A stretch of 64,000 nucleotides of DNA from Dactylosporangium fulvum (GCF_025137375.1 NZ_CP073720.1:4550501-4614500), one strand, 5' to 3'. Positions 40,550-49,470 are shown, counted from the first letter of the stretch. The notes: generated by a model not told the origin, from the letters alone. Made by a program: numbers and translations.

Positions 40550-40994
40550 CGGGCTCTCCCAGGCCGAAGACCTCCTGGGTGCCGAGCATGACGAACAGCG
40601 CCTCGTCGAAGCGGGTGAAGCGCCAGCCCCCGGGGGTGCGCGCGACCGAGGCGTCGAAGGTGCCGAGGGACTCCTCGAACAGGCCCGCCTTGTCGCCGAT
40701 GCCGACGTGGTAGGCCTTCACGCGTACGCTCGCCTCGGCGGTGTCCCCGTCGAACGAGACGCGGAAGTTCGACACCATGTGATGGGTGCGGCCCACTTTG
40801 CCGACCAGGTCGCTGATGAAGCCGATGACCTGCTCGCGCCCGTCGACCTGGTACTGCTCGAACCAGAGGGATTTCACGTCCGGCGTGAACAGCCCCTCGA
40901 GCCGGGTCCAGTCCTTGAAGTCCAGGGCGTCGGCGTACTGGTGGAAGAGATCGAGGATCTCCACGCGGTCCTCGATGCGAACGGCGTCGGCCAT
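40545..40994 (-). CDS. SnoaL-like/NTF2-fold protein
   Basis: 149-aa cone-fold protein. EDRVEILDLFHQYADALDFK, DWTRLEGLFTPDVKSLWFEQ and HHMVSNFRVSFDGDTAEASV are characteristic of the SnoaL_4 type. These serve as small cyclases, dehydratases or binding proteins. The ATG at 40994 follows CCAAGGAGGG. Upstream lie two GGTAG/CTACC palindromes (41034-41091), so the TetR encoded at 43707 probably represses this gene and yceI. Confidence 0.9.
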   Translation of the reverse strand: MADAVRIEDRVEILDLFHQYADALDFKDWTRLEGLFTPDVKSLWFEQYQVDGREQVIGFISDLVGKVGRTHHMVSNFRVSFDGDTAEASVRVKAYHVGIGDKAGLFEESLGTFDASVARTPGGWRFTRFDEALFVMLGTQEVFGLGEPA

Positions 40995-41033
40995 GATGGC
41001 CCTCCTTGGGTGTTGGTCGGCCGGAGAAAGAAG

Positions 41034-41091
41034 CGGTAGTTGTACTACCGGATAACTGGAGGTTAGCGAAGAAATGGTAGTGCTGCAACCG
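41034..41091. promoter_or_regulatory. Paired TetR-type operators before the SnoaL-yceI operon
   Basis: CGGTAGTTGTACTACCG (41034-41050) is a perfect 7-3-7 inverted repeat. A weaker copy, GGTAGTGCTGCAACC, lies at 41076-41090. The same motif occurs before the quinone oxidoreductase gene and the tetR gene. The next 195 bp up to the SDR gene contain nothing recognised. Confidence 0.7.
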
Positions 41092-41287
41092 TTTACCGGC
41101 CCCGCGGACCCGCCTGGGCTTGCGGCGAGTCGCGGTAATGCCGCCGTCAAACGCGAGCCGCTGCCGTGAACGCAGGTGGGTCGTCCTACCCGAGGCAGGG
41201 AGCGGCCCCTGGACGCTGTCGGGCTGAGCGAGGCGGCGACGCGGCGACGCCTGCCGTGACCGGGTTGGCCCCGGCGGAGCGGCGGGA

Positions 41288-42070
41288 TCAGTACCTGTAG
41301 GACTGGCCTCCATCGATGGTGATGACGGCGGCGTTGATGAACGGCGCCTCGCCGGACAGGAGGAAGGCGATGAGGTGGGCGACCTCGTCGAGGGTGGCGA
41401 AGCGCTTCATGGGGTTGTCGCTGAGGAACTTCCTGGCGGCCTCTTCGGGGTTGTCCGGGTCGAGCTGCCGCAGGTACTCCTCGACCATGGGGGTCAGCAC
41501 GGCGCCCGGAGCGATGGCGTTGACCGAGACGCCGTACTGGCCGTATTCCACTCCGGCGTTGCGGGTCAGGCCCACGACACCGTGCTTGGACGTCGCGTAG
41601 GGCGACTGGAGGCCGGTGCCGCGGATGCCGCCGACAGAGGCGGTGTTGACGACGGCGCCGGAGCCCTGCTCCTTCATCACAGCCAGGACGTGCTTGAGGC
41701 CGAGGAAGACGCCGCGCAGGTTGATGGAGAGGACGCGGTCGAACTCGTCCGTGCTGGTGTCCTGGATCAGGTTCTGCGTGCCCTCGATGCCGGCGTTGTT
41801 GAAGAAGCCGTCGATGCGGCCGTAGGCGGCCACGGTGTCGGCGACGTAGCGCTCGACGTCGGTCTCTGACGACACGTCGGCGGTGACGGTGATCACCTCG
41901 GTGCCGGGTGAGGCCTTCTCGATCTCCTCGGCGGTGACGGCCAGCCCCTTGGCGCTGATGTCGACCAGCGACAGCCGAGCGCCCTCGGAGGCGAGCTGCA
42001 GGGCGGCCGCCCGTCCGATTCCGGAGCCACCGCCGGTGATCAGCGTGACCTTGTTGTCGAAACGTCCCAT
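41288..42070 (-). CDS. Short-chain dehydrogenase/reductase
   Basis: 260-aa classical SDR using NAD(P). The cofactor motif is TLITGGGSGIGRAAALQLAS, with Asp in LSLVDISAKG favouring NAD. NNAGIEG follows strand 4, and the active site is Ser in NTASVGGIRG with YATSKHG. The substrate is unknown. It lies between the quinone oxidoreductase and SnoaL-yceI genes on the same strand, with a 244-bp gap before it in which no gene was recognised. Confidence 0.94.
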   Translation of the reverse strand: MGRFDNKVTLITGGGSGIGRAAALQLASEGARLSLVDISAKGLAVTAEEIEKASPGTEVITVTADVSSETDVERYVADTVAAYGRIDGFFNNAGIEGTQNLIQDTSTDEFDRVLSINLRGVFLGLKHVLAVMKEQGSGAVVNTASVGGIRGTGLQSPYATSKHGVVGLTRNAGVEYGQYGVSVNAIAPGAVLTPMVEEYLRQLDPDNPEEAARKFLSDNPMKRFATLDEVAHLIAFLLSGEAPFINAAVITIDGGQSYRY

Positions 42071-42314
42071 GATCGTGCCCTTTCGTGCATGGCGGCTGGA
42101 CGCCGCCGGATGGTGCGGATGTGTTTCCAGCTCGGGGCCAGGCCCGAGTGAGCCGCTCCGGGTCCGGCCGGGCGTTCCTTCTAGGGATGCGGCAGGCCCG
42201 GGCGGCGCTCCTGGCGCCGTCGGTGCGGGGGCGGTGTCACGCAGGGGTAAGCGACAGCAGTACGCGGCCCACCGGCCGGCCGGGCAGGCTTCGTCCCGGC
42301 CGGCTCGGGTGAGG

Positions 42315-43241
42315 TCAGGCGACGCTCAGGACCGCCTTGCCGCGCAGGCGGCCGGCGGACATCTCCCGCAGCACCGGGCCGGCGCTGCTCCAGTCGCCGC
42401 GGTGGCCGATCTCGACCCGGAGCCCGCCCTGCGAGGCCAGGCTGAGCAGTGCCTCGATGTCCGCGGCGTCACGGCTGCCGTCGCCGTCGGCGTAGACGAA
42501 GTGCCGCAGGGTCAGCGAGGTGCCCTCCTGGAGTAGGCGGAAGAAGTCCAGGGTGATGGGGTTGCCGCTGGCCTGGCCGAACCAGAGGCTCTGGCCGCCG
42601 GGGCGGAGCTTGTGGATCGTCTTGGACCCGAGGTCGCCGCCGACGGACTCCAGCACGATGTCGAAGGCGCCGCCCTCGACGGCGTCGATGTCGAGGGCGA
42701 TCCGGGCGCCCAGCGCCGCCATGTGCTCGGTCGGCTGGCCCGCCTCGGCGACGGCGGTGATCTCGGCCCCCGCTGCGACGGCGAGCTGGATGAGGACCTG
42801 GCCGACGCCGCCCCCGACGCCGGTGGCCAGGATTCGGCGCCCCTGGAGCGGGCCGGCCAGGGCGAGTATCCGCCGGGCCACCAGACCGCCCAGCGGGAGC
42901 GCGGACGCGGAGGCGGAGTCCACGTTGTCCGGGATGACCGCGAGGCGGTCCGCCGAGGCGGCGACGTACTCGGCTCCCCCTCCGCCCGCAGGAAGGTGCA
43001 GGACCACGCGGCTACCCGCCGACGGCCCGCTGCCGTCGGCGGCAGCCCTGGCGACGACCCCAGCGGCGTCGATGCCAGGGCGGAAATCGCCGGCGGGGCC
43101 GCTCAGGTACAGAAAGTCCGCCCGATTGAGCGAGATGTCGGTCACCCGGATCAGCGCCTCGTGGTGTGCCGGGGTGGGAAGGTCGACTTCGCCCAGTTCG
43201 GTCAGGGTTTCCGGGTTGCCGGTGGGGATGAGCGCGCGCAT
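42315..43241 (-). CDS. Zinc-free medium-chain NADPH:quinone oxidoreductase
   Basis: 308 aa of the zeta-crystallin/QOR group. The GroES-like part has RADFLYLSGPAGDFRPGIDA with AGVV, and the Rossmann motif is ATGVGGGVGQVLIQLAVAAG. No zinc-ligand Cys cluster is present. The ATG at 43241 is chosen; a TTG at 43253 is also in frame. Two GGTAG/CTACC palindromes lie at 43267-43320, just upstream. With the SDR and SnoaL genes this looks like a TetR-controlled response to a reactive or quinone-like compound. Confidence 0.92.
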   Translation of the reverse strand: MRALIPTGNPETLTELGEVDLPTPAHHEALIRVTDISLNRADFLYLSGPAGDFRPGIDAAGVVARAAADGSGPSAGSRVVLHLPAGGGGAEYVAASADRLAVIPDNVDSASASALPLGGLVARRILALAGPLQGRRILATGVGGGVGQVLIQLAVAAGAEITAVAEAGQPTEHMAALGARIALDIDAVEGGAFDIVLESVGGDLGSKTIHKLRPGGQSLWFGQASGNPITLDFFRLLQEGTSLTLRHFVYADGDGSRDAADIEALLSLASQGGLRVEIGHRGDWSSAGPVLREMSAGRLRGKAVLSVA

Positions 43242-43266
43242 GAAAGCAAGCACCTTTCTTGTGAAG

Positions 43267-43320
43267 CGGTAGCATTACTACCTCTTCACCGTAGCGCGCA
43301 AAACGGTAGTGTTACAACCG
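43267..43320. promoter_or_regulatory. Paired TetR-type operators before the quinone oxidoreductase gene
   Basis: GGTAGCATTACTACC (43268-43282) is a perfect 5-5-5 inverted repeat. CGGTAGTGTTACAACCG (43304-43320) is a one-mismatch copy 37 bp away. The arrangement (one perfect and one weaker site, about 40 bp apart) repeats that before the SnoaL operon. Confidence 0.7.
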
Positions 43321-43706
43321 GATCGCCTTTTCGCGGGTGGCGGCGCCGTCAGGCCAGCATCGAGAGCTGTCGTCATCGCGCTCACGGCGCTCACAGGGGC
43401 GGGCTGAATGCCGGCATCCGGGCCGGCGGAGGCGCCGACAGTGCGGCGCTCACGGAGGGCGCCGCCGGCGCGCCGTGGACCCGCGGTTTGACGAGGGAAA
43501 CGAGCTGTGGCGCGGGGTTGATGATGCCTGCCGCCGCAGTCGTCGCACCGATTGCGCTGCCGATCCCGTCCGGAGCCGGAGGCCGCGGGCGAGTGCGCCG
43601 GACCATCCGGGAAGCGCGCCGACCCGGCCCGAGCAACGAAGAAGGATCCGGGCCGCGCGGCGTGGCCCGCCGTCGGGTCCCGCCGAAGTTCCGGAGAGGG
43701 GCGCCG
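43321..43706. other. Gene-free stretch between oxidoreductase promoter and tetR end
   Basis: Only GC-driven open frames without motifs are present. No repeat, RNA gene or clear terminator was recognised. Confidence 0.4.
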
Positions 43707-44261
43707 CTACGCGGCCGGGACGCGCAGCCCGGCCAGCATCACCTCGTACGTGATCTCCCGCTGCCGGGGGGTTGAGGCCGAGTCAGCCATGCGCATGAGC
43801 GCCGCCACGTCCTCGGCGGTGACGTCCTGGCGCAGCCGGCCGCCGTCCCGGGCCCGGTCGGCGACCGGGGCGATCAGGGAAGTCGCGATCAGCTGGCCCT
43901 GCTCGGCCGCCTGCACGCTCGTCCGACACAGGGCGTCGAACAGGTGCAGCCCTTCCTCGTCGAGCGCGCATCCGCGGACGAACACCGTGCGGAAGGCCTC
44001 CCAGTCGTCGGCGACCGCGGCGGCCTCCTCCGCGACCTCGCGCGCGCCGCCCGCCAGGTCCTCCAACAGTTGCAGGACGAGGTCGTCCTTGGTCGGGAAG
44101 TGCCGGTAGAAGGTGGTCGCCCCCACCCCTGCAGCCCGGGCCACAGCCTCGATGCTCAAGTCGGGCCCCTGCTCTGCGAAGGCCTGGCGGGCGGCGTCGA
44201 GCAGCCGCCGCCGATTGCGGACCTGGTCTTTGCGCGGCGCGCGCTGTGACGCTGCAGTCAA
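43707..44261 (-). CDS. TetR-family repressor, probable regulator of local oxidoreductase regulon
   Basis: 184 aa. The HTH is RLLDAARQAFAEQGPDLSIE with AVARAAGVGATTFYRHFPTK, a canonical TetR N terminus (TTFYRHF). The C-terminal part resembles the SbtR-like/TetR_C group (FRTVFVRGCALDEEGLHLFD). A palindrome GGTAGCTATACTACC lies 70 bp upstream, and the same motif stands before two neighbouring transcription units, so autoregulation plus control of those units is inferred. Confidence 0.92.
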   Translation of the reverse strand: MTAASQRAPRKDQVRNRRRLLDAARQAFAEQGPDLSIEAVARAAGVGATTFYRHFPTKDDLVLQLLEDLAGGAREVAEEAAAVADDWEAFRTVFVRGCALDEEGLHLFDALCRTSVQAAEQGQLIATSLIAPVADRARDGGRLRQDVTAEDVAALMRMADSASTPRQREITYEVMLAGLRVPAA

Positions 44262-44330
44262 AACGAGCTCCTCGTCGGGACGCCCGTCGATGCGGCAGCG
44301 GCAATCCGGCCTCGACGGGACGGTAAATTC

Positions 44331-44345
44331 GGTAGCTATACTACC
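44331..44345. promoter_or_regulatory. TetR operator before tetR
   Basis: GGTAGCTATACTACC is a perfect inverted repeat (5-5-5) that matches the operators at 41034 and 43268. It sits in the promoter region of the tetR gene. Confidence 0.7.
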
Positions 44346-44727
44346 ACTTCAATCGACGGACGGTCATCCAGCAACGCACGACCGGCTGACTCATGACGCA
44401 CCGACGGCTCGTGCGCGACTTGCGAAAAGCTTCCAGCCAGCCCAGAAGCCATGATCTATATCTCGATGATCGACAATCTCGCCAGGCGCATAACGGACGA
44501 GAACACCGTCACCTGGCGAGGAACATGCTGGGGCGAAAAGCCTGTATCAAAAGCCCTTTCAGAGGCCCGTCCGTGCCGCGCCGGCCCGCAACCCGCCAAC
44601 CACGCCGGCGCTGGCCGACGGTAGATGAGCGCGCCGGAAAACACGTCGTCACACATTGGGCCGCAGCAGTCGCTGAGCGTCCGGATTCTCCTGTGACACG
44701 GAGTGATTGAGCTGGGATCGTGTACCG
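44346..44727. other. Gene-free stretch
   Basis: No supported gene. The region has lower GC in places and separates the tetR promoter from the HflX-like fragment. No RNA gene or repeat was recognised. Confidence 0.4.
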
Positions 44728-45132
44728 GTGACCGCCATCCGCTCTGTAGTCCTGGTGGGGCTGTTCTCGGCGAAGGACCGCGGCTACCAGGCGCGGCTCG
44801 ACGCCCTGGAAGCGCGTGTGGCAGCGCTGGGAGGGCACGTGCTGGGACGCTTCGTCCAGCGCAGGGGCGTCTCCGACGGTGGGGTACGGCTCCTGACCGC
44901 CCCGTTGTCCCGGCGCTTCCTCGTCGGCCCGGGAAAGCTCGAAGAGATCGCGACGACCTGTTCGAGTCAGAGCATCGACGCTGTCGTGTTTGCCAATGAC
45001 CTGAGCGCATACCAGCGCCGCTGGCTGTCGACCCGACTCGGGCGTCCGGTGCTCACCGCAACCGACCTCGACCAATCAGTGGAAAGCCTGACCGCCCGAA
45101 CCGGATCTCAACCTCGGGGACCGCATGTGTAA
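44728..45132 (+). CDS. HflX N-terminal-domain-like protein, probably a fragment
   Basis: 134 aa starting at a GTG at 44728. VVLVGLFSAKDRGYQARLDA, LGRFVQRRGVSDGGVRLLTA, FLVGPGKLEEIATTCSSQSI and DAVVFANDLSAYQRRWLSTR correspond to the N-terminal nucleotide-binding-like domain of the ribosome-associated GTPase HflX. The GTPase domain is absent: the frame stops shortly after and overlaps the end of the convergent ROK gene by 57 nt. It is either a truncated hflX copy or a stand-alone HflX-like domain protein. Confidence 0.6.
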   Translation: MTAIRSVVLVGLFSAKDRGYQARLDALEARVAALGGHVLGRFVQRRGVSDGGVRLLTAPLSRRFLVGPGKLEEIATTCSSQSIDAVVFANDLSAYQRRWLSTRLGRPVLTATDLDQSVESLTARTGSQPRGPHV

Positions 45133-46227
45133 CGGGTCGTCGAGGAAGGCGGCGAAGCCGAGCTCTGCGGCTCCCAGCAGGGCCGCGTTCTGGCCGAGGA
45201 TGCCGGGCCGCAGGTCGGTCGGCCGTCGGGTGTCAGGCGTGGCGTGATGGGCGATCCTCGCGTGCACCTGTTCTGCGGCGCCGGCGTATAGGTAGCGCAG
45301 CGTGCCGTCGAGGATGACGACCTGTGGGCGGATGAGGGTGATCAGGTTGGCGACGGCGATGCCGAGCCAGTCGCCTGCGATGGCGAGAGCTTTCGCGGCC
45401 GTATGGTCGCCTGCCGCAGCGTCACGCACCATCGCCCGGACAGCGTCGTGATGGCCGGCCTCGGGGTCACGTCCCGCGGTCGCCAGCAGGGCGTCGCGTC
45501 CGAGTCTGGTGTCGAGGCAACCGAGTGAGCCGCACGAGCATGGTCGTCCGTGCTGTGGATCGACCAGCATATGGCCGATGGTGGGCGTCTGTCCGTCGTG
45601 GTGTCCGAGTATCGCGCCGTCAACAATGATGCCGCCGTCCACGCGGTCGCCGCCCTGCAGGTAGACGACGTCGTGGAAACCGGCCCCGGCGCCTCGTTCT
45701 CGCTCGGCGACGGCGGCCAGCTGGGCCCGACGACCGACAACGACCGGTCGTCCAAACAGGCGTCGCAGGTCGGTCCCGATGGTCATGGGTTCGGCGTCGA
45801 GCGCGGCTCCCGCTCCTACGCACGCGGAGCCCGGTGTGGCGGACTGCTGTATCTGCTGGCCGAGTTCCGCAAGGACGTCACACATGTCCTGGCCGGAGGT
45901 GCGCGTGGGCGTGTCGGCTTCGCGGCGGTCCAGCAGTTGCCCGCCGAGGCCGACTCGGGCGGCTACCGACCGGTCTGTTCCGATGTCGAAGGCCAGGACG
46001 TAGGCGCGCTCCGGTCGCGGGCGGACGACCAGCGATGGGCGCCCGGCCCCTGAACGGGTGGCCGCATGTTGGTGCTCAAGTAGGCCCGCGGCGGCAAGTT
46101 CCCTAGTCAGGGCCATGATCGTGCTGCGGTTGACGCCCATCCGGCGGGCCAGAGCAGCGCGGGACATCGGACCGCTGCGATGCACATGCGTGAGCAGGGC
46201 GCCCAGACTCGGCCGGAATCGGCTCAT
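45076..46227 (-). CDS. ROK-family transcriptional regulator
   Basis: 383 aa. A winged helix (MSRAALARRMGVNRSTIMAL, TRELAAAGLLEHQ) is followed by a ROK sugar-kinase-like domain with VLAFDIGTDRS and the zinc/ROK motif GRPCSCGSLGCLDT. The region after VGAGAALD is shorter than usual, so part of the sugar site may be lost. The start overlaps the end of the HAD gene (ATGA), making a three-gene operon with HAD and DeoR. A carbohydrate-responsive repressor role is likely. Confidence 0.88.
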   Translation of the reverse strand: MSRFRPSLGALLTHVHRSGPMSRAALARRMGVNRSTIMALTRELAAAGLLEHQHAATRSGAGRPSLVVRPRPERAYVLAFDIGTDRSVAARVGLGGQLLDRREADTPTRTSGQDMCDVLAELGQQIQQSATPGSACVGAGAALDAEPMTIGTDLRRLFGRPVVVGRRAQLAAVAERERGAGAGFHDVVYLQGGDRVDGGIIVDGAILGHHDGQTPTIGHMLVDPQHGRPCSCGSLGCLDTRLGRDALLATAGRDPEAGHHDAVRAMVRDAAAGDHTAAKALAIAGDWLGIAVANLITLIRPQVVILDGTLRYLYAGAAEQVHARIAHHATPDTRRPTDLRPGILGQNAALLGAAELGFAAFLDDPLHMRSPRLRSGSGGQAFH

Positions 46228-46868
46228 GCTCGCCGGCCGTCGGGCTCGGGCTGTGGCCGGGTGGCGTCGATCACCTGGGCCGTCTCGGCAGGGCCGGTGA
46301 ACAGGTGGGTGTGCAACCCGAGGCGTTCAGCGGCGTACACGTTCTCGGCACGATCGTCGATGAACAGCACACGATCGGGTGCCAGGCCGAGCTCGCGGCA
46401 GCACCAGAGGTACGCGTCGGCGTCCGGTTTCGCCCGGCCGATACGGCAGGAGAAGGCGACGAGGTCGAAGTGCCGCAGCCACCGCCCGTGGTGCCGTTCG
46501 TAGTAGGCGGCCAGGTCCTCGGGAATGTTCGACAGCAGCGCCAGGCGCACACCCGCCGCTGCGGTCCGTTCGATCAGAGCGACCATGTCGTCGTCGATGG
46601 CGCTCCAGCTTGCGACGTCCGCGGCGATGAGGGCGGTGACGCGGTCCTCGTCGAAGACGGTGCCCAGCGCGGTTGCGACCCATCGCCAATACTCGGCGCC
46701 GGTGATCTGGCCCAGGTCGTAGGGGGCGCGCAGCCGCCAGTAGACGTCCCAGAACGCGGGCGCCGGGACGCCGACGGTCGCGGCCACTGTGCGCTTGGCC
46801 GCTGGGGATTGCCGGCGGGCGATGACACCGAAGAGATCGAACAGGACGACGTCGGGCATGTCGATCAC
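46224..46868 (-). CDS. HAD-superfamily hydrolase
   Basis: 214 aa. Motif I is VLFDLFGVIA, where the second Asp of DxD is Phe, as in some epoxide-hydrolase N-terminal-like HADs. Motif II is ALLSNIPEDLA, motif III the Lys of IGRAKPDADAY, and motif IV VLFIDDRAENVYAAERLGLH. It lacks the usual acid/base Asp, so phosphatase activity is uncertain. The GTG at 46868 overlaps the DeoR stop (GTGA); an ATG at 46859 is the alternative. Confidence 0.88.
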   Translation of the reverse strand: MIDMPDVVLFDLFGVIARRQSPAAKRTVAATVGVPAPAFWDVYWRLRAPYDLGQITGAEYWRWVATALGTVFDEDRVTALIAADVASWSAIDDDMVALIERTAAAGVRLALLSNIPEDLAAYYERHHGRWLRHFDLVAFSCRIGRAKPDADAYLWCCRELGLAPDRVLFIDDRAENVYAAERLGLHTHLFTGPAETAQVIDATRPQPEPDGRRA

Positions 46869-47620
46869 ACCTTGTGGACGATGGCGCCGGCGGCGGCGAG
46901 GGCGGTCGTGTCCTCGTCGGATGCGTCGTCGGTGGTGACCACCATGTCGAGCGCGGAGACGGGCGCCACGAACGCCAGGGCGGTGCGGGAGAACTTGGCG
47001 GGGTCGGCGACCGCGATGACGCGGTGGGCGGAGGCGATGATCGCGCGTTTGATCGCCGCGTCGGCGAGGTCGTAGGCGGTCAGCCCGGCGGCGGTCAGCC
47101 CGCAGCAGCCGAGGATCGCGGTGTCGAAACGCAGCGCGGCCAGGGACGCCTGGGCGAGCGGCCCGGTCAGGGCGAGCTCGTCGGGGCGTGGTTCGCCGCC
47201 GGGCAGCAGCAGTCGGAGCTGGGGCGCGCCGACGAGGGCGTTGGCGGCGTGTACCGACAGCGGCATGACCGTGAGCCGGCGCGGAGTGAGCAGGCGGGCG
47301 ACCTCCAGGCAGGTGGTACCGCTGTCGAGGACGACGGCCTCGCCGTCGGCGATCAGGCCGGCGACCGCCTCGGCGATGCGGCGCTTGGCGTCGCTGCCCT
47401 CGTGCATGCGCACGGCGAAGGGAGGCTCCTCGCCGCGCAGGGTGAGGCTGCGCGCGCCGCCGCGGTAGCGCTCCAGCATCCCCTGATCGGCCAGCTGCTC
47501 CAGATCCCGGCGCACGGTCATCTCGGAGGTGCCGGTCAGCTCCGCCAGTTGAGTGACACCGAGCTGGCCGGCCTGCTGCACGGCGTCGAGGATCCGCCGG
47601 TGGCGGTCACTGATCGTCAT
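46865..47620 (-). CDS. DeoR-family transcriptional regulator
   Basis: 251 aa. The N-terminal HTH is RHRRILDAVQQAGQLGVTQL followed by AELTGTSEMTVRRDLEQLAD, the DeoR signature. The C-terminal sugar-phosphate sensor (DeoRC) has VLDSGTTCLEVARLL and ADPAKFSRTALAFV. The gene is divergent from an MFS transporter and is the first of a DeoR-HAD-ROK operon, so it probably controls both directions. Confidence 0.93.
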   Translation of the reverse strand: MTISDRHRRILDAVQQAGQLGVTQLAELTGTSEMTVRRDLEQLADQGMLERYRGGARSLTLRGEEPPFAVRMHEGSDAKRRIAEAVAGLIADGEAVVLDSGTTCLEVARLLTPRRLTVMPLSVHAANALVGAPQLRLLLPGGEPRPDELALTGPLAQASLAALRFDTAILGCCGLTAAGLTAYDLADAAIKRAIIASAHRVIAVADPAKFSRTALAFVAPVSALDMVVTTDDASDEDTTALAAAGAIVHKV

Positions 47621-47710
47621 GCCGCCATTGAACACCAATGCGGTGGCAAACGCAACGTTCCGAACGCGTTTGATGTTAGTTATGTTTGAAGGCATGTTCG
47701 TTACGTTGCG
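47621..47710. promoter_or_regulatory. Divergent DeoR/MFS control region with inverted repeat
   Basis: CGCAACGTTCCGAAC (47651-47665) and GTTCGTTACGTTGCG (47696-47710) are inverted copies with 12 of 15 positions matching. The right arm overlaps the presumed MFS start, so either the true start is later or the site represses by covering it. A candidate DeoR operator. Confidence 0.45.
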
Positions 47711-48875
47711 GGCGGCCCGAGCTGCCACCTTCGCCTACTTCCTGCTGTGCGGCATCGTGCAGGGGGTCTGGGTCGTGCACATCCCGGCCGTGGAGCACCG
47801 GGCCGGGATCAGCCACGCGACGCTCGGCTGGCTGCTGCTCCTGCTCGGCGGCGGTGCCTTCCTCGGCATGCAGGTGCTGGGCCCGCTGGCGGACCGGTTC
47901 GGCGCCCGCCGGGTGGTGCCAGTGAGCGGAGTCTTCCTCAGCCTCGCCCTCGTCCTGCCCGCGCCGGCGACCAACGCCTGGACGCTGGGTGTGGCGCTGT
48001 TCGTGCTCGGGCTCGCGCACGGCTGCCTGGACGTGGGCATGAACGCCCACGCCGTCCAGGTCGAGGCCGCCTACCGGCGACCGGTCATGTCGGCCTTCCA
48101 CGCCATGTTCTCCGTTGGCGGGGTCCTCGCCGCCCTGCTCGCCGCCCGCACGCTCAGCTGGGGCTGGAGCGCCGGTACGACCATGACGGCGGTCGCGGCC
48201 GCCGGAGTGATCCTGGCCCTGGCCTCCACCACCGGCCTGCTGCCCCGCGCCGAGCCCACGATCGCTGCGCGGCCCGCCACCAAGCCCGGCCGCCGCTCCA
48301 CCCCACTGCGGATCTGGATCCTCGCCGCGCTCGCCCTGATGCTCATGCTCGGCGAGGGCGCGGCCGCCGACTGGAGCGCCCTGGCGATGCGCGACGTCCT
48401 CGACGCCGACCCGTCCACCGCCGCCCTCGCCTACGGCGCCTTCTCCACCGCCATGACCGCCGGCCGGCTGCTCATCGACCGCATCGCCGCCCGCGTCGGC
48501 CCGGCCGCCGTGCTGCGCTGGGGCTCCGCGCTCGCCGCGCTCGCCATGGCCCTGGTGGTCTGGTCGCCGTCGATCCCCGTCGCACTCGCCGGATGGACCC
48601 TCTTCGGCGCCGGACTGGCCGGCACTATCCCGCAACTGTTCAGCGCCGCCGGGCATACCGACCCCGCGGCCGCCGCCACCAACGTCTCCCGCGTCGCCGG
48701 CCTCGGCTACCTGGGCATGCTCGCCGGCCCCGCCGTCATCGGCGCCCTCACGCATATCGTGCCGCTCAACATCACCCTCGTGCTCCCGCTCGCCTTCTGC
48801 ATCATCGCCGCCCTCACCGCGCCGGCGGTGCGAACCAGTCACAAGGCGGAAGCCGCCGAGACGGCGACCGTGTAA
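47694..48875 (+). CDS. MFS transporter, sugar/unknown substrate
   Basis: 393 aa, 12 predicted membrane segments. FAYFLLCGIVQGVWVVHIPA starts helix 1, and PLADRFGARRVVPVSGVFLS is the loop 2-3 motif. GCLDVGMNAHAVQVE is typical of the FucP/YbjJ-like group. The ATG at 47694 is used; one at 47682 is also in frame. Divergent from deoR, its likely regulator. Confidence 0.9.
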   Translation: MFVTLRAARAATFAYFLLCGIVQGVWVVHIPAVEHRAGISHATLGWLLLLLGGGAFLGMQVLGPLADRFGARRVVPVSGVFLSLALVLPAPATNAWTLGVALFVLGLAHGCLDVGMNAHAVQVEAAYRRPVMSAFHAMFSVGGVLAALLAARTLSWGWSAGTTMTAVAAAGVILALASTTGLLPRAEPTIAARPATKPGRRSTPLRIWILAALALMLMLGEGAAADWSALAMRDVLDADPSTAALAYGAFSTAMTAGRLLIDRIAARVGPAAVLRWGSALAALAMALVVWSPSIPVALAGWTLFGAGLAGTIPQLFSAAGHTDPAAAATNVSRVAGLGYLGMLAGPAVIGALTHIVPLNITLVLPLAFCIIAALTAPAVRTSHKAEAAETATV

Positions 48876-48990
48876 CTCAGCGCAGATGCGGGTGGATGGC
48901 CGCGCGGACCTGCTCCCTCGTCATCGGATCGGTCGGCAGGGCGCTGTGCAGGGCAGGCCCTCGATGAACGCGTCGAGCTCGCGGGCTCAC
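48876..48990. other. Gap between convergent genes
   Basis: No gene or hairpin was recognised in this short gap between the MFS gene and the convergent hypothetical gene. Confidence 0.3.
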
Positions 48991-49470
48991 CTAGTCGTCC
49001 TCCTCCGCGGGCGAGTCGCCGAGCCGCCACAGCTCTAGCCGGTACTGCTCGACCCCGGCGTACCGGTCGAGGTCGGCCTCTGTGTACCCGCCCGCCGTCC
49101 GCAGGGCTTGCAGCGCCGCGACGGCCTCGTCCCGGCCGTGGGTGGTGACCCGGACGCGGTACACGCCGGGGCCACCCTCGATGTCGCCGCCGATCGCGCC
49201 GGCGCCGGGGTCGCCGAGGCGCACGGTGCCGGTCGGCAGGTCGATGTCGAACTCGAGCGGCTCGGCCGGGCCGGGCGTGCCCTCGCGGTACACCAAGCGG
49301 ACGTCGACGGCGATGAGGTCCTGGGCGACGCTGATGACCACGCTCCAGTCGGTGGCCACGGCGATGCCGGACCCGGCCCGGCCGATGGCGTCGGCCAGGC
49401 CCTCGTCGGCGTCGGAGTCGGCGTCACACAGGATGATCAGCCGGTAGTCGGGTCGCAGTCGCAGTTCCAT
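48991..49470 (-). CDS. Hypothetical protein, 159 aa
   Basis: The acidic 159-aa product begins MELRLRPDYRLIILCDADSD, contains LEFDIDLPTGTVRLGDPGAG and RVRVTTHGRDEAVAALQALR, and ends in an acidic tail (SPAEEDD). There is no signal peptide or membrane segment. No family is recognised; size, charge and neighbours would fit an immunity-type or small regulatory protein, but this is not shown. The start is not well defined by a ribosome site. Confidence 0.6.
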   Translation of the reverse strand: MELRLRPDYRLIILCDADSDADEGLADAIGRAGSGIAVATDWSVVISVAQDLIAVDVRLVYREGTPGPAEPLEFDIDLPTGTVRLGDPGAGAIGGDIEGGPGVYRVRVTTHGRDEAVAALQALRTAGGYTEADLDRYAGVEQYRLELWRLGDSPAEEDD

